Assembly (NCBI RefSeq): GCF_036030735.1
Contig: NZ_CP107928.1
Coordinates: forward strand, 868,001-932,000
DNA length: 64,000 nucleotides
Source of the DNA: Streptomyces sp. NBC_00425
Lineage (GTDB): Bacteria > Actinomycetota > Actinomycetes > Streptomycetales > Streptomycetaceae
Direction: 5' to 3'
Both the position numbers and the translations under genes were made by a program. A model generated the notes under the pieces. That model made no database searches and was not told the DNA's origin. It was given only the letters and a program-made list of their open reading frames with translations. How positions within the stretch are numbered: position 1 is the first letter of the stretch; every line of letters starts with the position of its first letter. Of this stretch, positions 49,460 through 58,560 are shown piece after piece.

Positions 49460-50953
49460 ATGCACAGCACGCTGCAGGCACTGGCGGACGCCCCCGCGCA
49501 ACTGCTCCCGGCGAGGTCCCTGATGGCCTTCACCCTCGCCTCCCACATCATCCTCGTACCGCTGGGCGTGGCGCTGCCGCTGATCACGCTCGTCCTGCAC
49601 GGTTACGGCCTGCGCCGCGGGGACCGGACGGCGCTGCTGCTCGCCCGCCGGTGGTCCGCGGTGATGGCGGTCCAGTTCGCGATCGGGGTGGTCACCGGCA
49701 CCGTGCTCTCCTTCGAGTTCGGTCTCCTGTGGCCGGGCCTGATGGGGAGATGGGGCGACGTCTTCGGGATCGGGTTCGGCGTCGAGGCCTGGGCCTTCTT
49801 CCTGGAGGCCGTCCTGATCGCGATCTACCTCTACGGCTGGCGGCGGCTTCCCGCCCGGACCCACTTCCTGCTCGCCCTGCCCCTGCCGGCGGCGGCCCTG
49901 CTCGGCGCCTTCGGCATCCTGGCCGCCAACTCCTGGATGAACACACCGCGCGGCTTCCGCCTCGACTCCGCGGGAGACCCGGTCGACGTGAAGATCTGGA
50001 AGGCGGTCTTCACCCCCATGTTCGGCCCGCAGTACTGGCATTTCGTGGTGGCGATGCTCGTGACGGCCGGCTACGTCGTGGCCGGCGTCTACGCCGCCGG
50101 ACGGCTGCGCGGCCGCCGGGACCGGTACCACCGGCTCGGCTTCGCCGTCCCCTTCACGGTCGCCGCGGTGCTGACGCCGGTCCAGTTCGTGCTGGGCGAC
50201 TCGATCGCCCGGAAGGTCTTCCACGAACAGCCGGTGAAGTTCGCCGCCATGGAGTTGGTCTGGAAGACCGACACCCACGTACCGGAGTACCTCTTCGGCC
50301 GCCTCCACCCGGACGGAGCCGTCTCCGGCGGCGTCAGGATCCCGCAGCTGGACTCCGTCCTCGCCGGCTTCAGCCCCGACACCCGGGTCACCGGACTGAC
50401 CTCCGTGCCCGAGGACGCACGGCCGACGGCCACTCAGGCGACCATCGCCCACTGGGCTTTCGACATCATGGTGGGCATCGGCTCCCTGCTCCTCGTCCTC
50501 GCCCTGTGGTACGCCCTGATCTGGCTGCGCCGGCGCCGGCTGCCCGTCTCGGCATGGTTCTACCGGTGCGCGGCGGTGGCGGGCGTCGCCTCCGTCGTCG
50601 CGGTCGAGAGCGGCTGGATCACCACCGAGGTGGGGCGCCAGCCGTGGATCGTCTACGAGAACATGCGGGTCGCCGAAGCCGTCACGTCGACCGGCTCCCC
50701 CGGCCTGTGGACCATGTTCGCCCTGGTCGTCGTGGTGTACGTGTTCGTCTTCGGGTCCTTTCTCGTCGTCCTGCTGAAAATGCGCACCCGCTGGCGGCTC
50801 GCCGACGAGGAGGACCGTCGAAGCGGCGGAGCCCACTCGCGGCGGGAGACGCCGGAGTCGGGCCTCCCGTACGGGCCGCGCCCCGCGGTACCGTCCGGTG
50901 CTCCGCTCGGGACCGGCGACGCCGCCTCCCCGCCCGCGGAGGACCGGCCGTGA
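49460..50953 (+). CDS. cydA: cytochrome bd oxidase subunit I
   Basis: A 497-residue membrane protein of the cytochrome bd family, which oxidises quinol and reduces oxygen. Heme-ligand candidates are H29 (ASHIILV) and H194 (YWHFVVAML); conserved acids lie in GVEAWAFFLEA. The Q-loop is of the short type, and the GRQPWIVYENMR signature is intact. Length agrees with short-loop CydA/CioA forms. The tail after residue 445 is Pro/Arg-rich. The stop overlaps the cydB start as GTGA. Start chosen at MHSTLQ, though its ribosome site is weak. Confidence 0.94.
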   Translation: MHSTLQALADAPAQLLPARSLMAFTLASHIILVPLGVALPLITLVLHGYGLRRGDRTALLLARRWSAVMAVQFAIGVVTGTVLSFEFGLLWPGLMGRWGDVFGIGFGVEAWAFFLEAVLIAIYLYGWRRLPARTHFLLALPLPAAALLGAFGILAANSWMNTPRGFRLDSAGDPVDVKIWKAVFTPMFGPQYWHFVVAMLVTAGYVVAGVYAAGRLRGRRDRYHRLGFAVPFTVAAVLTPVQFVLGDSIARKVFHEQPVKFAAMELVWKTDTHVPEYLFGRLHPDGAVSGGVRIPQLDSVLAGFSPDTRVTGLTSVPEDARPTATQATIAHWAFDIMVGIGSLLLVLALWYALIWLRRRRLPVSAWFYRCAAVAGVASVVAVESGWITTEVGRQPWIVYENMRVAEAVTSTGSPGLWTMFALVVVVYVFVFGSFLVVLLKMRTRWRLADEEDRRSGGAHSRRETPESGLPYGPRPAVPSGAPLGTGDAASPPAEDRP

Positions 50954-51993
50954 CCGCGGACGTCGTCGCCGTCGTCCTGCTCCTCGCGGTGGCCGCCTAC
51001 GCCTGCGCCGGCGGGACCGACTACGGGGCCGGGTTCTGGGACCTCGTCGCGGGGGGAGCGCGCCGCGGCAGGCGACCCCGATGGCTGATCGACCATGCGA
51101 TGGCCCCCGTGTGGGAGGTCAACAACGTGTGGCTGGTCTTCGTCCTCGTGATCATGTGGACGGGCTTCCCCGTCCTGTTCCAGCGCCTCTTCCAGTCGAT
51201 GTGGCTGCCGCTGGCGCTGGCGGCCGTCGGCATCGTGCTGCGCGGCGCCGGGTTCGCGCTGCGCAAGCCCGCACAGCGGCAGGCCGGACGGCGCCTGTAC
51301 GGCACGGTGTTCGCCGTCTCCTCCCTCGTGACGCCGTTCTTCCTCGGCGTCACGGCGGGCGGGGTCGCGTCGGGCCGGGTGACGGCGGACGCAGACCCTT
51401 CCACGCACGCCTGGGCCCATCCCACGCCGGTGCTGTTCGGTCTGCTGGCCGTGGCGACCACCGCGCTGCTCGGCGCGGTGTTCCTCGCCGCGGACGCCCG
51501 CCGCTTCGACGCGCCCGACCTGGCCGGATACTTCCGGCGGCGGGCTCTGGCGGCGCTGGGCTGTGTCGCCGTCCTCGCCGTGAGCACCCTCGCGGTCACC
51601 CGTGACGACGCCCCGCACGTATGGCACGGGCTGACGCACGGTGCCGGGCTCGGCTTCGTGGTGGCGGCGGCCGTGGGCACCCTGGCCACCGGCCTGCTGC
51701 TCGCGCGCGGCGCCACCGACGCCTGGTCGCGGGTCGCGGCGGTCGTCGTGGTGGCGTCCGCGGTCATCGCCTGGGGCATGGCGCAGCGCCCGTACCTCGT
51801 CCCGACCACCCTGACCGTCTCCGAGGGGGCCGGCGCGGACACCACGCTGCGCTGGCTCGGCCTGGTCACCCTCGTCGCCTTGGTGCTGGTCGTGCCCGCC
51901 GTGGCGCTCCTCTACCGGCTCGACACCCGTGGCGAGCTGGAGAGCCTCACCGACGCCGACCTGCGCCGCGGCGGCGCCGGCGACGAGGGCTGA
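50950..51993 (+). CDS. cydB: cytochrome bd oxidase subunit II
   Basis: A 347-residue CydB with about eight membrane segments, containing GTDYGAGFWDL, PVWEVNNVWLVFVLVIMWTGFP and WGMAQRPYLVP, all family signatures. GTG start in a GTGA overlap with cydA. The cydCD transporter genes that assemble the oxidase are not adjacent; the next gene is convergent. Confidence 0.95.
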   Translation: MTADVVAVVLLLAVAAYACAGGTDYGAGFWDLVAGGARRGRRPRWLIDHAMAPVWEVNNVWLVFVLVIMWTGFPVLFQRLFQSMWLPLALAAVGIVLRGAGFALRKPAQRQAGRRLYGTVFAVSSLVTPFFLGVTAGGVASGRVTADADPSTHAWAHPTPVLFGLLAVATTALLGAVFLAADARRFDAPDLAGYFRRRALAALGCVAVLAVSTLAVTRDDAPHVWHGLTHGAGLGFVVAAAVGTLATGLLLARGATDAWSRVAAVVVVASAVIAWGMAQRPYLVPTTLTVSEGAGADTTLRWLGLVTLVALVLVVPAVALLYRLDTRGELESLTDADLRRGGAGDEG

Positions 51994-52103
51994 AGCGCGC
52001 AAGCGGCACCCGGGCCGCCGCGCGTGCGCAGCCACGGCGGGACGCGGTGAGCGAGGATCGCAGTGCCGTGGCCGGGCGGGCGGACGGGCTGCGTGCGCAG
52101 GGG

Positions 52104-52148
52104 CCAGGTACGGATGAGCCAGGTGCGGTTGAGCTACGTGCGGTTGAG
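52104..52148. repeat. three 15-bp tandem units spanning the GH15 stop codon
   Basis: Read on the minus strand, units CTCAACCGCACGTAG, CTCAACCGCACCTGG and CTCATCCGTACCTGG follow each other. The TAG of the first unit is the GH15 stop; the other two have TGG at the same place, so the gene now ends inside a repeat array. Confidence 0.6.
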
Positions 52149-53972
52149 CGCGGCGTCCAGCGTGATGGCCGCGTCGATGAGGGCGAGATGGGTGAACGCC
52201 TGCGGGAAGTTGCCCAGTTGACGGCCCGTCGGGTCGATCTCCTCCGAGTACAGGCCCAGATGGTTCGCGTACCCCATCATCTTCTCGAACACGAGCCGCG
52301 CCTTCTCGGTGCGTCCCGCCCGCGCCAGGGCGTCGACGTACATGAAGGTGCACAGCGAGAACGTGCCCTCGGAGCCGCGCAGACCGTCGGGTGAGGCTTC
52401 GGGGTTGTAGCGGTAGACCAGGCTGTCGCTGACCAGTTCCTCCTCCACGGCGTCGAGGGTCGAGGACCACAAGGGGTCGTCGGGGGTGATGAACCCGACC
52501 GTCGACATGCGCAGCAGCGAGGAGTCGAGCACGTCACTGCCGTAGTGCTGGACGAAGGCCCGACGCCCCTCGTTCCACCCCTTGGCCATGACCTGCTCGT
52601 AGCAGTCGTCCCGTGCGCCGCGCCAGCGTTCGACGTCGGCCGGCCGGCCGTTGGACTCGGCGAGCCGCAGCGCACGGTCGAAGGCCACCCAGGACATCAC
52701 ACGGCCGTAGGTGAAGTTCTCGCGCCCGCCGCGGGTCTCCCACAGTCCTTCCTCCGCCTGGTCCCAGTGGTCGACCAGCCAGTCGAGATCGGTGAGCAGC
52801 GCCCGCCATCCGTGGTGCCCCACCTGCAGACCGTGCCGGTGCGCGAAGTAGATGCTGTCGAGCGCCTCCCCGTAGATGTCCAGCTGGAGTTGCGTGGCGG
52901 CGCCGTTGCCGATGCGCACCGGCGCGGAACCCGCATAGCCCGCCCAGTGGTCGAGCGTCACCTCAGCCAGGTCGGAGGAACCGTCCACGGCGTACATGAT
53001 GTTCAGCGGGCCGGTGTCGCCGTCCCTGCCCGCGCGTTCCCCGACCCGGTCGGAGAGCCACTGGATGAACGCCCGGGCCTCGTCGGTGAATCCGAGCCCG
53101 AGCAGGGCGTACACCGAGAACGAGGCGTCGCGGATCCAGGTGAACCGGTAGTCCCAGTTACGCTCGCCCCCCAGTTGCTCCGGAAGCGCGGCCGTCGGTG
53201 CGGCCACCACCGCGCCCGTCGGCGCGAAAGTCATCAGTTTCAGCGTGATCGCGGAACGCTCCACGGTCTCGCGCCAGCGGCCCGTGTAGCGCGACTGACG
53301 CAGCCAGGTCCGCCAGAACGCGACCGTCGCGTCGAAGAGCCGGTTGTACTCGTCGAGGCGCATCTCCCTCGGCGGGCCGCCCGCCGACCGCTCCAGGACC
53401 AGTCCACGCTCCTGGCCGGCCTCCAGAGTGAGGGTGAAGTGCAGGGAGTCCCGCCGGTCGACGAGCAGGTCGAGCAGCCGCTCGTCGTCCGGCTCACGGA
53501 CGGGGTGCACGGTGAGCTCCGCGCCGTCCTCGGAGGCGAACACCGCCCCGTGCTCGCTGAGATGCAGCCGGTGGCTCTTGCGTCCGTAGTCGAACCGCGG
53601 CTCGACCTCGACGTCGAACGTCATCCTGCCGCGCACGCAGCGCACCATCCGCGCGATTCGGTGGCTCTCCGTGACCGACGTGCCCGTCACCGGCATGAAG
53701 TCGATCACCTCGCCGGCGCCCGCCTCGGTCATGAACCTGGTGACCAGGATCGCCGTGTCGGGGAGGTACAGCTGCTTGGTCGCGTAGGCCTGGCGCTGCG
53801 GCCGGATCGTGCAGCGTCCGCCCTTGTCCTTGTCCAGCAGCGCGCCGAACACGCTGGGCGAGTCGAATCTCGGCACGCAGAACCAGTCGATGCTGCCGTC
53901 GGTCGTGACCAGCGCCGCGGTCTGCAGGTCACCGATGAGGCCGTGGTTCTCGATCAGTGGGTAGTCGTCCAT
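52134..53972 (-). CDS. GH15-family glycoside hydrolase (trehalase/glucoamylase-like)
   Basis: A 612-residue cytoplasmic GH15 protein. The N-terminal beta-sandwich starts LIENHGLIGDLQTAALVTTDGSIDWFCVPRFDSPSVFGALLD. The catalytic (alpha/alpha)6 barrel has NWDYRFTWIRDASFSVYALLGLGFTDEA, DHWAGY, and REN-type GRENFTYGRVMSWVAFDRAL, and ends with LGLYSEEIDPTGRQLGNFPQAFTHLALIDAA. In actinobacteria many such proteins hydrolyse trehalose; others are glucoamylase-like. The C-terminus ends in a 15-bp repeat array. Convergent with cydB. Confidence 0.93.
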   Translation of the reverse strand: MDDYPLIENHGLIGDLQTAALVTTDGSIDWFCVPRFDSPSVFGALLDKDKGGRCTIRPQRQAYATKQLYLPDTAILVTRFMTEAGAGEVIDFMPVTGTSVTESHRIARMVRCVRGRMTFDVEVEPRFDYGRKSHRLHLSEHGAVFASEDGAELTVHPVREPDDERLLDLLVDRRDSLHFTLTLEAGQERGLVLERSAGGPPREMRLDEYNRLFDATVAFWRTWLRQSRYTGRWRETVERSAITLKLMTFAPTGAVVAAPTAALPEQLGGERNWDYRFTWIRDASFSVYALLGLGFTDEARAFIQWLSDRVGERAGRDGDTGPLNIMYAVDGSSDLAEVTLDHWAGYAGSAPVRIGNGAATQLQLDIYGEALDSIYFAHRHGLQVGHHGWRALLTDLDWLVDHWDQAEEGLWETRGGRENFTYGRVMSWVAFDRALRLAESNGRPADVERWRGARDDCYEQVMAKGWNEGRRAFVQHYGSDVLDSSLLRMSTVGFITPDDPLWSSTLDAVEEELVSDSLVYRYNPEASPDGLRGSEGTFSLCTFMYVDALARAGRTEKARLVFEKMMGYANHLGLYSEEIDPTGRQLGNFPQAFTHLALIDAAITLDAALNRT

Positions 53973-54189
53973 CAGGGGCGCCTCTCGGTGCGCGATTCAC
54001 CCGATCGCCCCCTTGCAACAGACTAAGCCGAGCCCCTGGATTCGGCGCGCGGGCCGTCGGCCGGTCCTGCGCTCCCCCATGCGGTGACGCCGCGTGTCCA
54101 CCGCCTCGGCGCCGCCTGGGTGCGCCGCGAGCGGGAGGCCGGCTCGACGCCCGACCGGGACACCGGACGACGTCGGCCAAAGACAAGGG

Positions 54190-54211
54190 GAAGGAGCCTG
54201 CGCTCCTTCCC
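54190..54211. repeat. perfect 9-bp inverted repeat upstream of the RAE
   Basis: GGAAGGAGC (54190-54198) and GCTCCTTCC (54203-54211) with a four-base loop. It covers the place where the -35 box of the rph promoter should be, so it could be a second regulator site or a stem in an antisense or GH15-side transcript. Confidence 0.45.
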
Positions 54212-54221
54212 TACTCAACGT

Positions 54222-54254
54222 ATAGCGCACCGGGGGGCTTGCGGCAAGGCCCCC
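54222..54254 (+). promoter_or_regulatory. rifamycin-associated element (RAE) with -10-like box
   Basis: GGGGCTTGCGGCAAGGCCCC at 54235-54254 matches, as I remember it, the published RAE consensus found upstream of rifamycin-inactivating genes in actinobacteria. TATAGC (54222-54227) seven bases before it could be the -10 box, putting the RAE at the transcription start. Induction by rifamycins is expected from the published work on this element. Confidence 0.75.
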
Positions 54255-54448
54255 GTGATGCCGCAAAATCGTCGGCCAAGGCCACAACCTGCGGAAATGA
54301 GGGCACGAGTGCGTGTGTTGTCGACGTACAGGGGACGCGATGACGTCGGACCGGCGGTGGGAGCGGCGTGGCCGGAGAAGGCGTCCGCGCCGATGATCCG
54401 GTCGGCCGGTGCAGTGCGACGGAACACGACTGCTTCGGAGGCGCGGCG

Positions 54449-57052
54449 ATGAACGGGCCGTACGTGCGGGATCTGCACCACGTCGACGAGACGCACATCC
54501 CTGCCGTCGGGGGCAAGGGCGCGAACCTCGGCGGGCTGTCGCGGATCGAGGGTATCCGTGTGCCGGCCGGCTTCTGCGTGACGACGGATGCCTTCCGGCG
54601 GATCATGGCGGAGGCGCCGTCGCTGGACGATCGGCTCGATCAGCTGTCGCGTCTGGAGCCGGAGGACGGGGAGGCGATCCGCGCGCTGAGTGCGCAGATC
54701 CGGCGAACCATCGAAGGAATCGTCGTCCCGGACGAGTTGGCGGGTGCGATCGTCGGTGCGCTCGCAGAGCTGGGCGAGCACACCGCCTGCGCCGTTCGTT
54801 CCAGCGCTACCGCGGAGGACCTTCCGACGGCGTCCTTCGCCGGCCAGCAGGACACGTATCTGAACGTCGTGGGTCCGGCTGCGGTCCTGCGGCACGTCAG
54901 CCGGTGCTGGGCCTCGCTGTTCACCGAGCGCGCCGTGGTGTACCGCCGGCGGAACGGCGTCGACCACCGCACGGTCCACATGGCGGTGGTCGTGCAGCAG
55001 ATGGTCTTCCCCCAGTCGTCCGGCATCCTGTTCACGGCCGACCCCGTCACCGGCAACCGGAAGGTCGCCACCGTGGACGCCGGCTTCGGCCTCGGCGAGG
55101 CGCTGGTCTCCGGCCTGGTGAACCCGGACGTCTTCAGGGTGCGGGACGGCGAGGTCGTCGCCAGGACGATCGCCGTCAAGCACCGGGCCCTGCACGCGCT
55201 CCCGGCCGGTGGCACGCGGGAGGTGGCGATCGAGTCGCAGCAGCGGGAGCAGCCGGCGCTGACGGATGCGCAGGCGGTGCGGCTCGCAGGGATCGGGCGG
55301 CGGATCGAAGCGCACTTCGGCCGCCCGCAGGACATCGAATGGTGCCTGGTCGACGGTGACTTCCGGATCGTCCAGAGCCGGCCGATCACGACGCTGTTCC
55401 CCATCCCCGTCCGGGAGACCGGCGACCGGGAGAACCACGTCTACGTCTCCGTCGGTCATGGGCAGATGATGACCGACGCCATGAAACCCCTGGGGCTGTC
55501 CATGTGGCGGCTGACGGCCATGGTGCCGATGCACGAGGCGGGCGGGCGGCTGTTCGTCGACGTCACCCCGCGTCTGGCCGCCCCCGCCAGCCGCGCCGGT
55601 CTCCTGGACGTCATCGGGAGGGGCGATCCGCTGACCAGGGACGCGCTGGAGACCGTCCTCGAGCGCGACGACTTCGTGCCGACGCTCCCGGACGCGGCAC
55701 CCGGCGGACCGCCGGTCGGCGGTGAGTTCGACCCGACCGAGACCGATCCGGCCGTCGTCGCGGAGCTGATCGCCCGCAGCGAGGCGTCCGTCGCCGCCCT
55801 GGAGCGCGACATCCGCACGAAGAGCGGACCGGCGCTGTTCGACTTCCTGGCGGAGGCCTTCGAGGAACACAAGCGCGTCCTCAGCGATCCCCTGAACATC
55901 CGGGCGATCATGGTGGCGATGGAGGGCACGTGGTGGCTCAACGACAGGCTGCAGGAGTGGCTGGGCGAGAAGAACGCGGCCGACACGCTCACCCTGTCCG
56001 CCCCCGACAACGTGACGTCGGAGATGGGACTGGCGCTGCTCGACGTCGCGGACGTCGTCCGCCCGCATCCGGACGTGGTGGCGTTCCTGCAGGGCGTCCA
56101 GGACGACGACTTCCTCGACGAGCTGGCCGAGGTCGCGGGCGGGGCCGAGGCGCGCGACGCCATCGAGGCGTACCTCGACCGGTACGGCATGCGCTGCGTC
56201 GGGGAGATCGACATCACGCGACCGCGTTGGCGCGAGCGGCCCGGCACGCTCGTGCCCGTGATCCTCGACAACGTCAGGAACATCGAACCCGGCGCCGCCG
56301 AGCGGCGCTTCGAAGAGGGCCGGCAGAAGGCGCGGAAGAAGGCGGCGGAGGTGCTGGCACGTTTGCGGGCCCTGCCGGACGGTGACCGCAAGGCCGACGA
56401 GACGCAGCGGATGATCGACCAGGTCCGAGCCTTCATCGGGTACCGGGAGTACCCCAAGTACGGCATCATCAGCCGCTACTTCCTCTACAAGCAGGCCCTG
56501 TCGAGGGAGGCCGAACGCCTTGTCCGGGCGGGTGTGCTCGCCGCGGCGGAGGACGTCTTCTACCTCACGTTCCAGGAGTTCCACGAGGTCGCGCGCTCGA
56601 ACCAGGTGGACGGCCGGCTCATCCAGCAGCGCAAGGACGCGTTCCGGTCGTACCTCGCGCTGACGCCGCCCCGGGTCCTCACCTCGGACGGTGAGGCCCT
56701 CACCGGGGCGTACCGACGTGACGACGTGCCGGCCGGCGCCCTGGCCGGCCTGCCGGTCTCGGACGGGATCGTCGAGGGAAGGGCCCGCGTCATCCTCGAC
56801 ATGGCGCAGGCCGATCTCGAACCGGGCGACATCCTGGTCACCGCCTACACCGATCCCAGCTGGTCGCCGCTGTTCGTCGGGATCACGGGCCTCGTGACGG
56901 AGGTGGGCGGACTGATGACGCACGGCGCGGTGATCGCCCGGGAGTACGGCCTGCCGGCCGTCGTGGGCGTGGAGCAGGCCACTCGGCTGATCCGCGACGG
57001 GCAGCTGATCCGTGTGCACGCGACCGACGGATACGTCGAGATCCTGTCCTGA
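54449..57052 (+). CDS. rph: rifampin phosphotransferase
   Basis: An 867-residue dikinase-type enzyme, the same length as characterised RPH proteins. The ATP-grasp part (about 1-315) has PAVGGKGANLGGL, CAVRSSATAEDLPTASFAGQ and DIEWCLVDGDFRIVQSRPI. A central helical domain (about 320-755) replaces the pyruvate-binding domain of PEP synthase. The swivelling His domain carries the catalytic His825 in GGLMTHGAVIAREYG. It transfers the beta-phosphate of ATP to the rifamycin ansa bridge, inactivating the drug. The ATG has GGAGG eight bases upstream, and a RAE lies in the promoter, which strengthens the call over PEP synthase. Confidence 0.93.
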   Translation: MNGPYVRDLHHVDETHIPAVGGKGANLGGLSRIEGIRVPAGFCVTTDAFRRIMAEAPSLDDRLDQLSRLEPEDGEAIRALSAQIRRTIEGIVVPDELAGAIVGALAELGEHTACAVRSSATAEDLPTASFAGQQDTYLNVVGPAAVLRHVSRCWASLFTERAVVYRRRNGVDHRTVHMAVVVQQMVFPQSSGILFTADPVTGNRKVATVDAGFGLGEALVSGLVNPDVFRVRDGEVVARTIAVKHRALHALPAGGTREVAIESQQREQPALTDAQAVRLAGIGRRIEAHFGRPQDIEWCLVDGDFRIVQSRPITTLFPIPVRETGDRENHVYVSVGHGQMMTDAMKPLGLSMWRLTAMVPMHEAGGRLFVDVTPRLAAPASRAGLLDVIGRGDPLTRDALETVLERDDFVPTLPDAAPGGPPVGGEFDPTETDPAVVAELIARSEASVAALERDIRTKSGPALFDFLAEAFEEHKRVLSDPLNIRAIMVAMEGTWWLNDRLQEWLGEKNAADTLTLSAPDNVTSEMGLALLDVADVVRPHPDVVAFLQGVQDDDFLDELAEVAGGAEARDAIEAYLDRYGMRCVGEIDITRPRWRERPGTLVPVILDNVRNIEPGAAERRFEEGRQKARKKAAEVLARLRALPDGDRKADETQRMIDQVRAFIGYREYPKYGIISRYFLYKQALSREAERLVRAGVLAAAEDVFYLTFQEFHEVARSNQVDGRLIQQRKDAFRSYLALTPPRVLTSDGEALTGAYRRDDVPAGALAGLPVSDGIVEGRARVILDMAQADLEPGDILVTAYTDPSWSPLFVGITGLVTEVGGLMTHGAVIAREYGLPAVVGVEQATRLIRDGQLIRVHATDGYVEILS

Positions 57053-57065
57053 CCGATGTCACGTG

Positions 57066-57102
57066 CCAGGGGTCCCGCGACCGGCGGCCGCGGGACCCCT
57101 GG
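57066..57102. terminator. bidirectional terminator stem-loop after rph
   Basis: CCAGGGGTCCCGCG (57066-57079) and its exact complement (57089-57102) form a 14-bp stem with a nine-base loop, between the convergent rph gene and NIPSNAP-family gene; it can serve both. Confidence 0.75.
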
Positions 57103-57120
57103 GGACGCGCCGTCGACGGC

Positions 57121-57432
57121 CTAGGACACCGCGTCGAGCGGGCGGAGGAAGCGGCGTTGGTACCGCCGGATGCAGCGCGTGCGGCGAGCCAGTTCGAAGG
57201 CCTCCTGGCATTCCGGATCGGTCATGCTGTCCGTGCGGTACTGCTCGTACGCGGCGAGGCCGGGAAACGAGAAGAGTGCGTAGGCGATGTCGCTGTCGCC
57301 CTCACTGGGCAGGAAGTAACCGTGGTGGGTCCCGCCGAAGCGGTTGACCAGCCCGACCCAGCGGCGGCCGTATTCCTCGAAGTCCTCCAGCTTGTCGGCG
57401 TCGATCTCGTAGGTCAGGTGAACAGTGATCAT
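57121..57432 (-). CDS. NIPSNAP-family protein
   Basis: A 103-residue dimeric alpha-beta barrel protein of the NIPSNAP group: VHLTYEIDADKLEDFEEYGRRWVGLV, GGTHHGYFLP, IAYALFSFPGLAAYEQYR and a basic end RTRCIRRYQRRFLRP. Function of bacterial members is unknown. It is convergent with rph and shares its terminator. Confidence 0.88.
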   Translation of the reverse strand: MITVHLTYEIDADKLEDFEEYGRRWVGLVNRFGGTHHGYFLPSEGDSDIAYALFSFPGLAAYEQYRTDSMTDPECQEAFELARRTRCIRRYQRRFLRPLDAVS

Positions 57433-57558
57433 GTCCCCATGATGCAGCGGGGGCCGCCGCGGCCGGAACACCGGATCACGGCTCCGAGACACCCCGCGTG
57501 GCGCCTGCGGGGAAATATCGGGTCGACAGAGAGCCGCGGACCACGCAGGGTTCGCCGT

Positions 57559-58533
57559 ATGCCCGACTCTCCCCTCCTCCGCTCGCCGATCGGCTACCGG
57601 AGTCGCCCGGCCGCCGTCGCCGACGTCCAGGAGATCCACCGCTTGGTCGCCGCGTGCGAACACCAGCTGCACGACCGTGCCACGACCGACGCCGACAGCA
57701 TCGCCGCCGACCTCGGTCAGCCGGGTCTGGACCCCGCGTGCGACACGGTCCTCGTCCACGACCACGCCGGACAGTTGGCCGGCTGGGCGTGGGTGCGGGG
57801 GCGACGGTCCACGGTCGACGTCCACCCCGGGCACCGAGGGCGCGGGCTCGGCCGGTCGCTGCTCGCCTGGGCCGAGGCACGGGCCCGGCAGAAGGGCGGC
57901 GATCGGCTTGCCCAGACCGTCTCGGACAGTGACCGGGCGGCTGCCGGGCTGCTGCGGTCCCGCGGGTACTCCCCACTCGTCACGGAGTGGCTCCTGGAGT
58001 TCGCGATGGCCGACGAACCGGACGTGCCCGAGCCGCCCGAGGGGATCGTGGTCCGGCCGTTTCGGCCCGGCGCCGGCCCGGCGGTGCACCAGCTCGCCGA
58101 GGACGCGTTCGACGAGTGGCAGCAGCGGCGGCAGTCCTACGAGGAGTGGGCCCGGCACACCGTAGAACGGGCGACGTTCGAACCGGCGGCGTCGCCGATC
58201 GCCTTCGCGGGCGACCAGATGGTCGGCGCGGTGCTGTCGTTGAACGGCCCGGGCACGGACGAGGGGTACGTCGAGCGGGTCGCGGTACGGCACGACCACC
58301 GCAACCGGGGAATCGCGCGCATGCTCCTGCGGGAGGCGTTCCGCACCTTCCACACCCACGGCAAGCGGACCTGCACGCTGTGGACGCATTCGGACACCGG
58401 AGCGCTGTCGCTGTACGAACGGATCGGCATGACGGTCCGGCGCAGTTCCACGGTCTACAGCAAGGAGCTCGCCGCCGGGAGCGACGGAGACGAAGTCGAC
58501 GCCTCGCACGTCCCGGCGGTGCCGCCGGAGTGA
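57559..58533 (+). CDS. double GNAT-domain acetyltransferase
   Basis: A 324-residue protein with two GNAT domains in tandem. The first (about 10-150) has VDVHPGHRGRGLGRSLLAWAEARA; the second (about 165-310) has VERVAVRHDHRNRGIARMLLREAF and ends SLYERIGMTVRRSS. Both acetyl-CoA loops are kept (RGRGLG and RNRGIA). Tandem GNATs include mycothiol synthase-like and drug-modifying enzymes; this one is not close enough to either to name. The next GNAT gene follows 27 bases later. Confidence 0.88.
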   Translation: MPDSPLLRSPIGYRSRPAAVADVQEIHRLVAACEHQLHDRATTDADSIAADLGQPGLDPACDTVLVHDHAGQLAGWAWVRGRRSTVDVHPGHRGRGLGRSLLAWAEARARQKGGDRLAQTVSDSDRAAAGLLRSRGYSPLVTEWLLEFAMADEPDVPEPPEGIVVRPFRPGAGPAVHQLAEDAFDEWQQRRQSYEEWARHTVERATFEPAASPIAFAGDQMVGAVLSLNGPGTDEGYVERVAVRHDHRNRGIARMLLREAFRTFHTHGKRTCTLWTHSDTGALSLYERIGMTVRRSSTVYSKELAAGSDGDEVDASHVPAVPPE

Positions 58534-58560
58534 GTCCGCCCGGCGGGGGAAGCCCGGAGA

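Larger units (their letters stand above)
53973..54448. other. divergent regulatory region GH15 / rph
   Basis: A 476-base gene-free region. It contains a 9-bp stem-loop (54190-54211), a TATAGC -10-like box (54222-54227) and the rifamycin-associated element (54235-54254). The 195 bases after that element hold no further clear signal. Confidence 0.55.

Noticed and set aside
54449..57052. Calling this gene PEP synthase
   Set aside because: The central domain is not the TIM-barrel of PEP synthase, the length and His825 fit RPH, and a RAE lies upstream.
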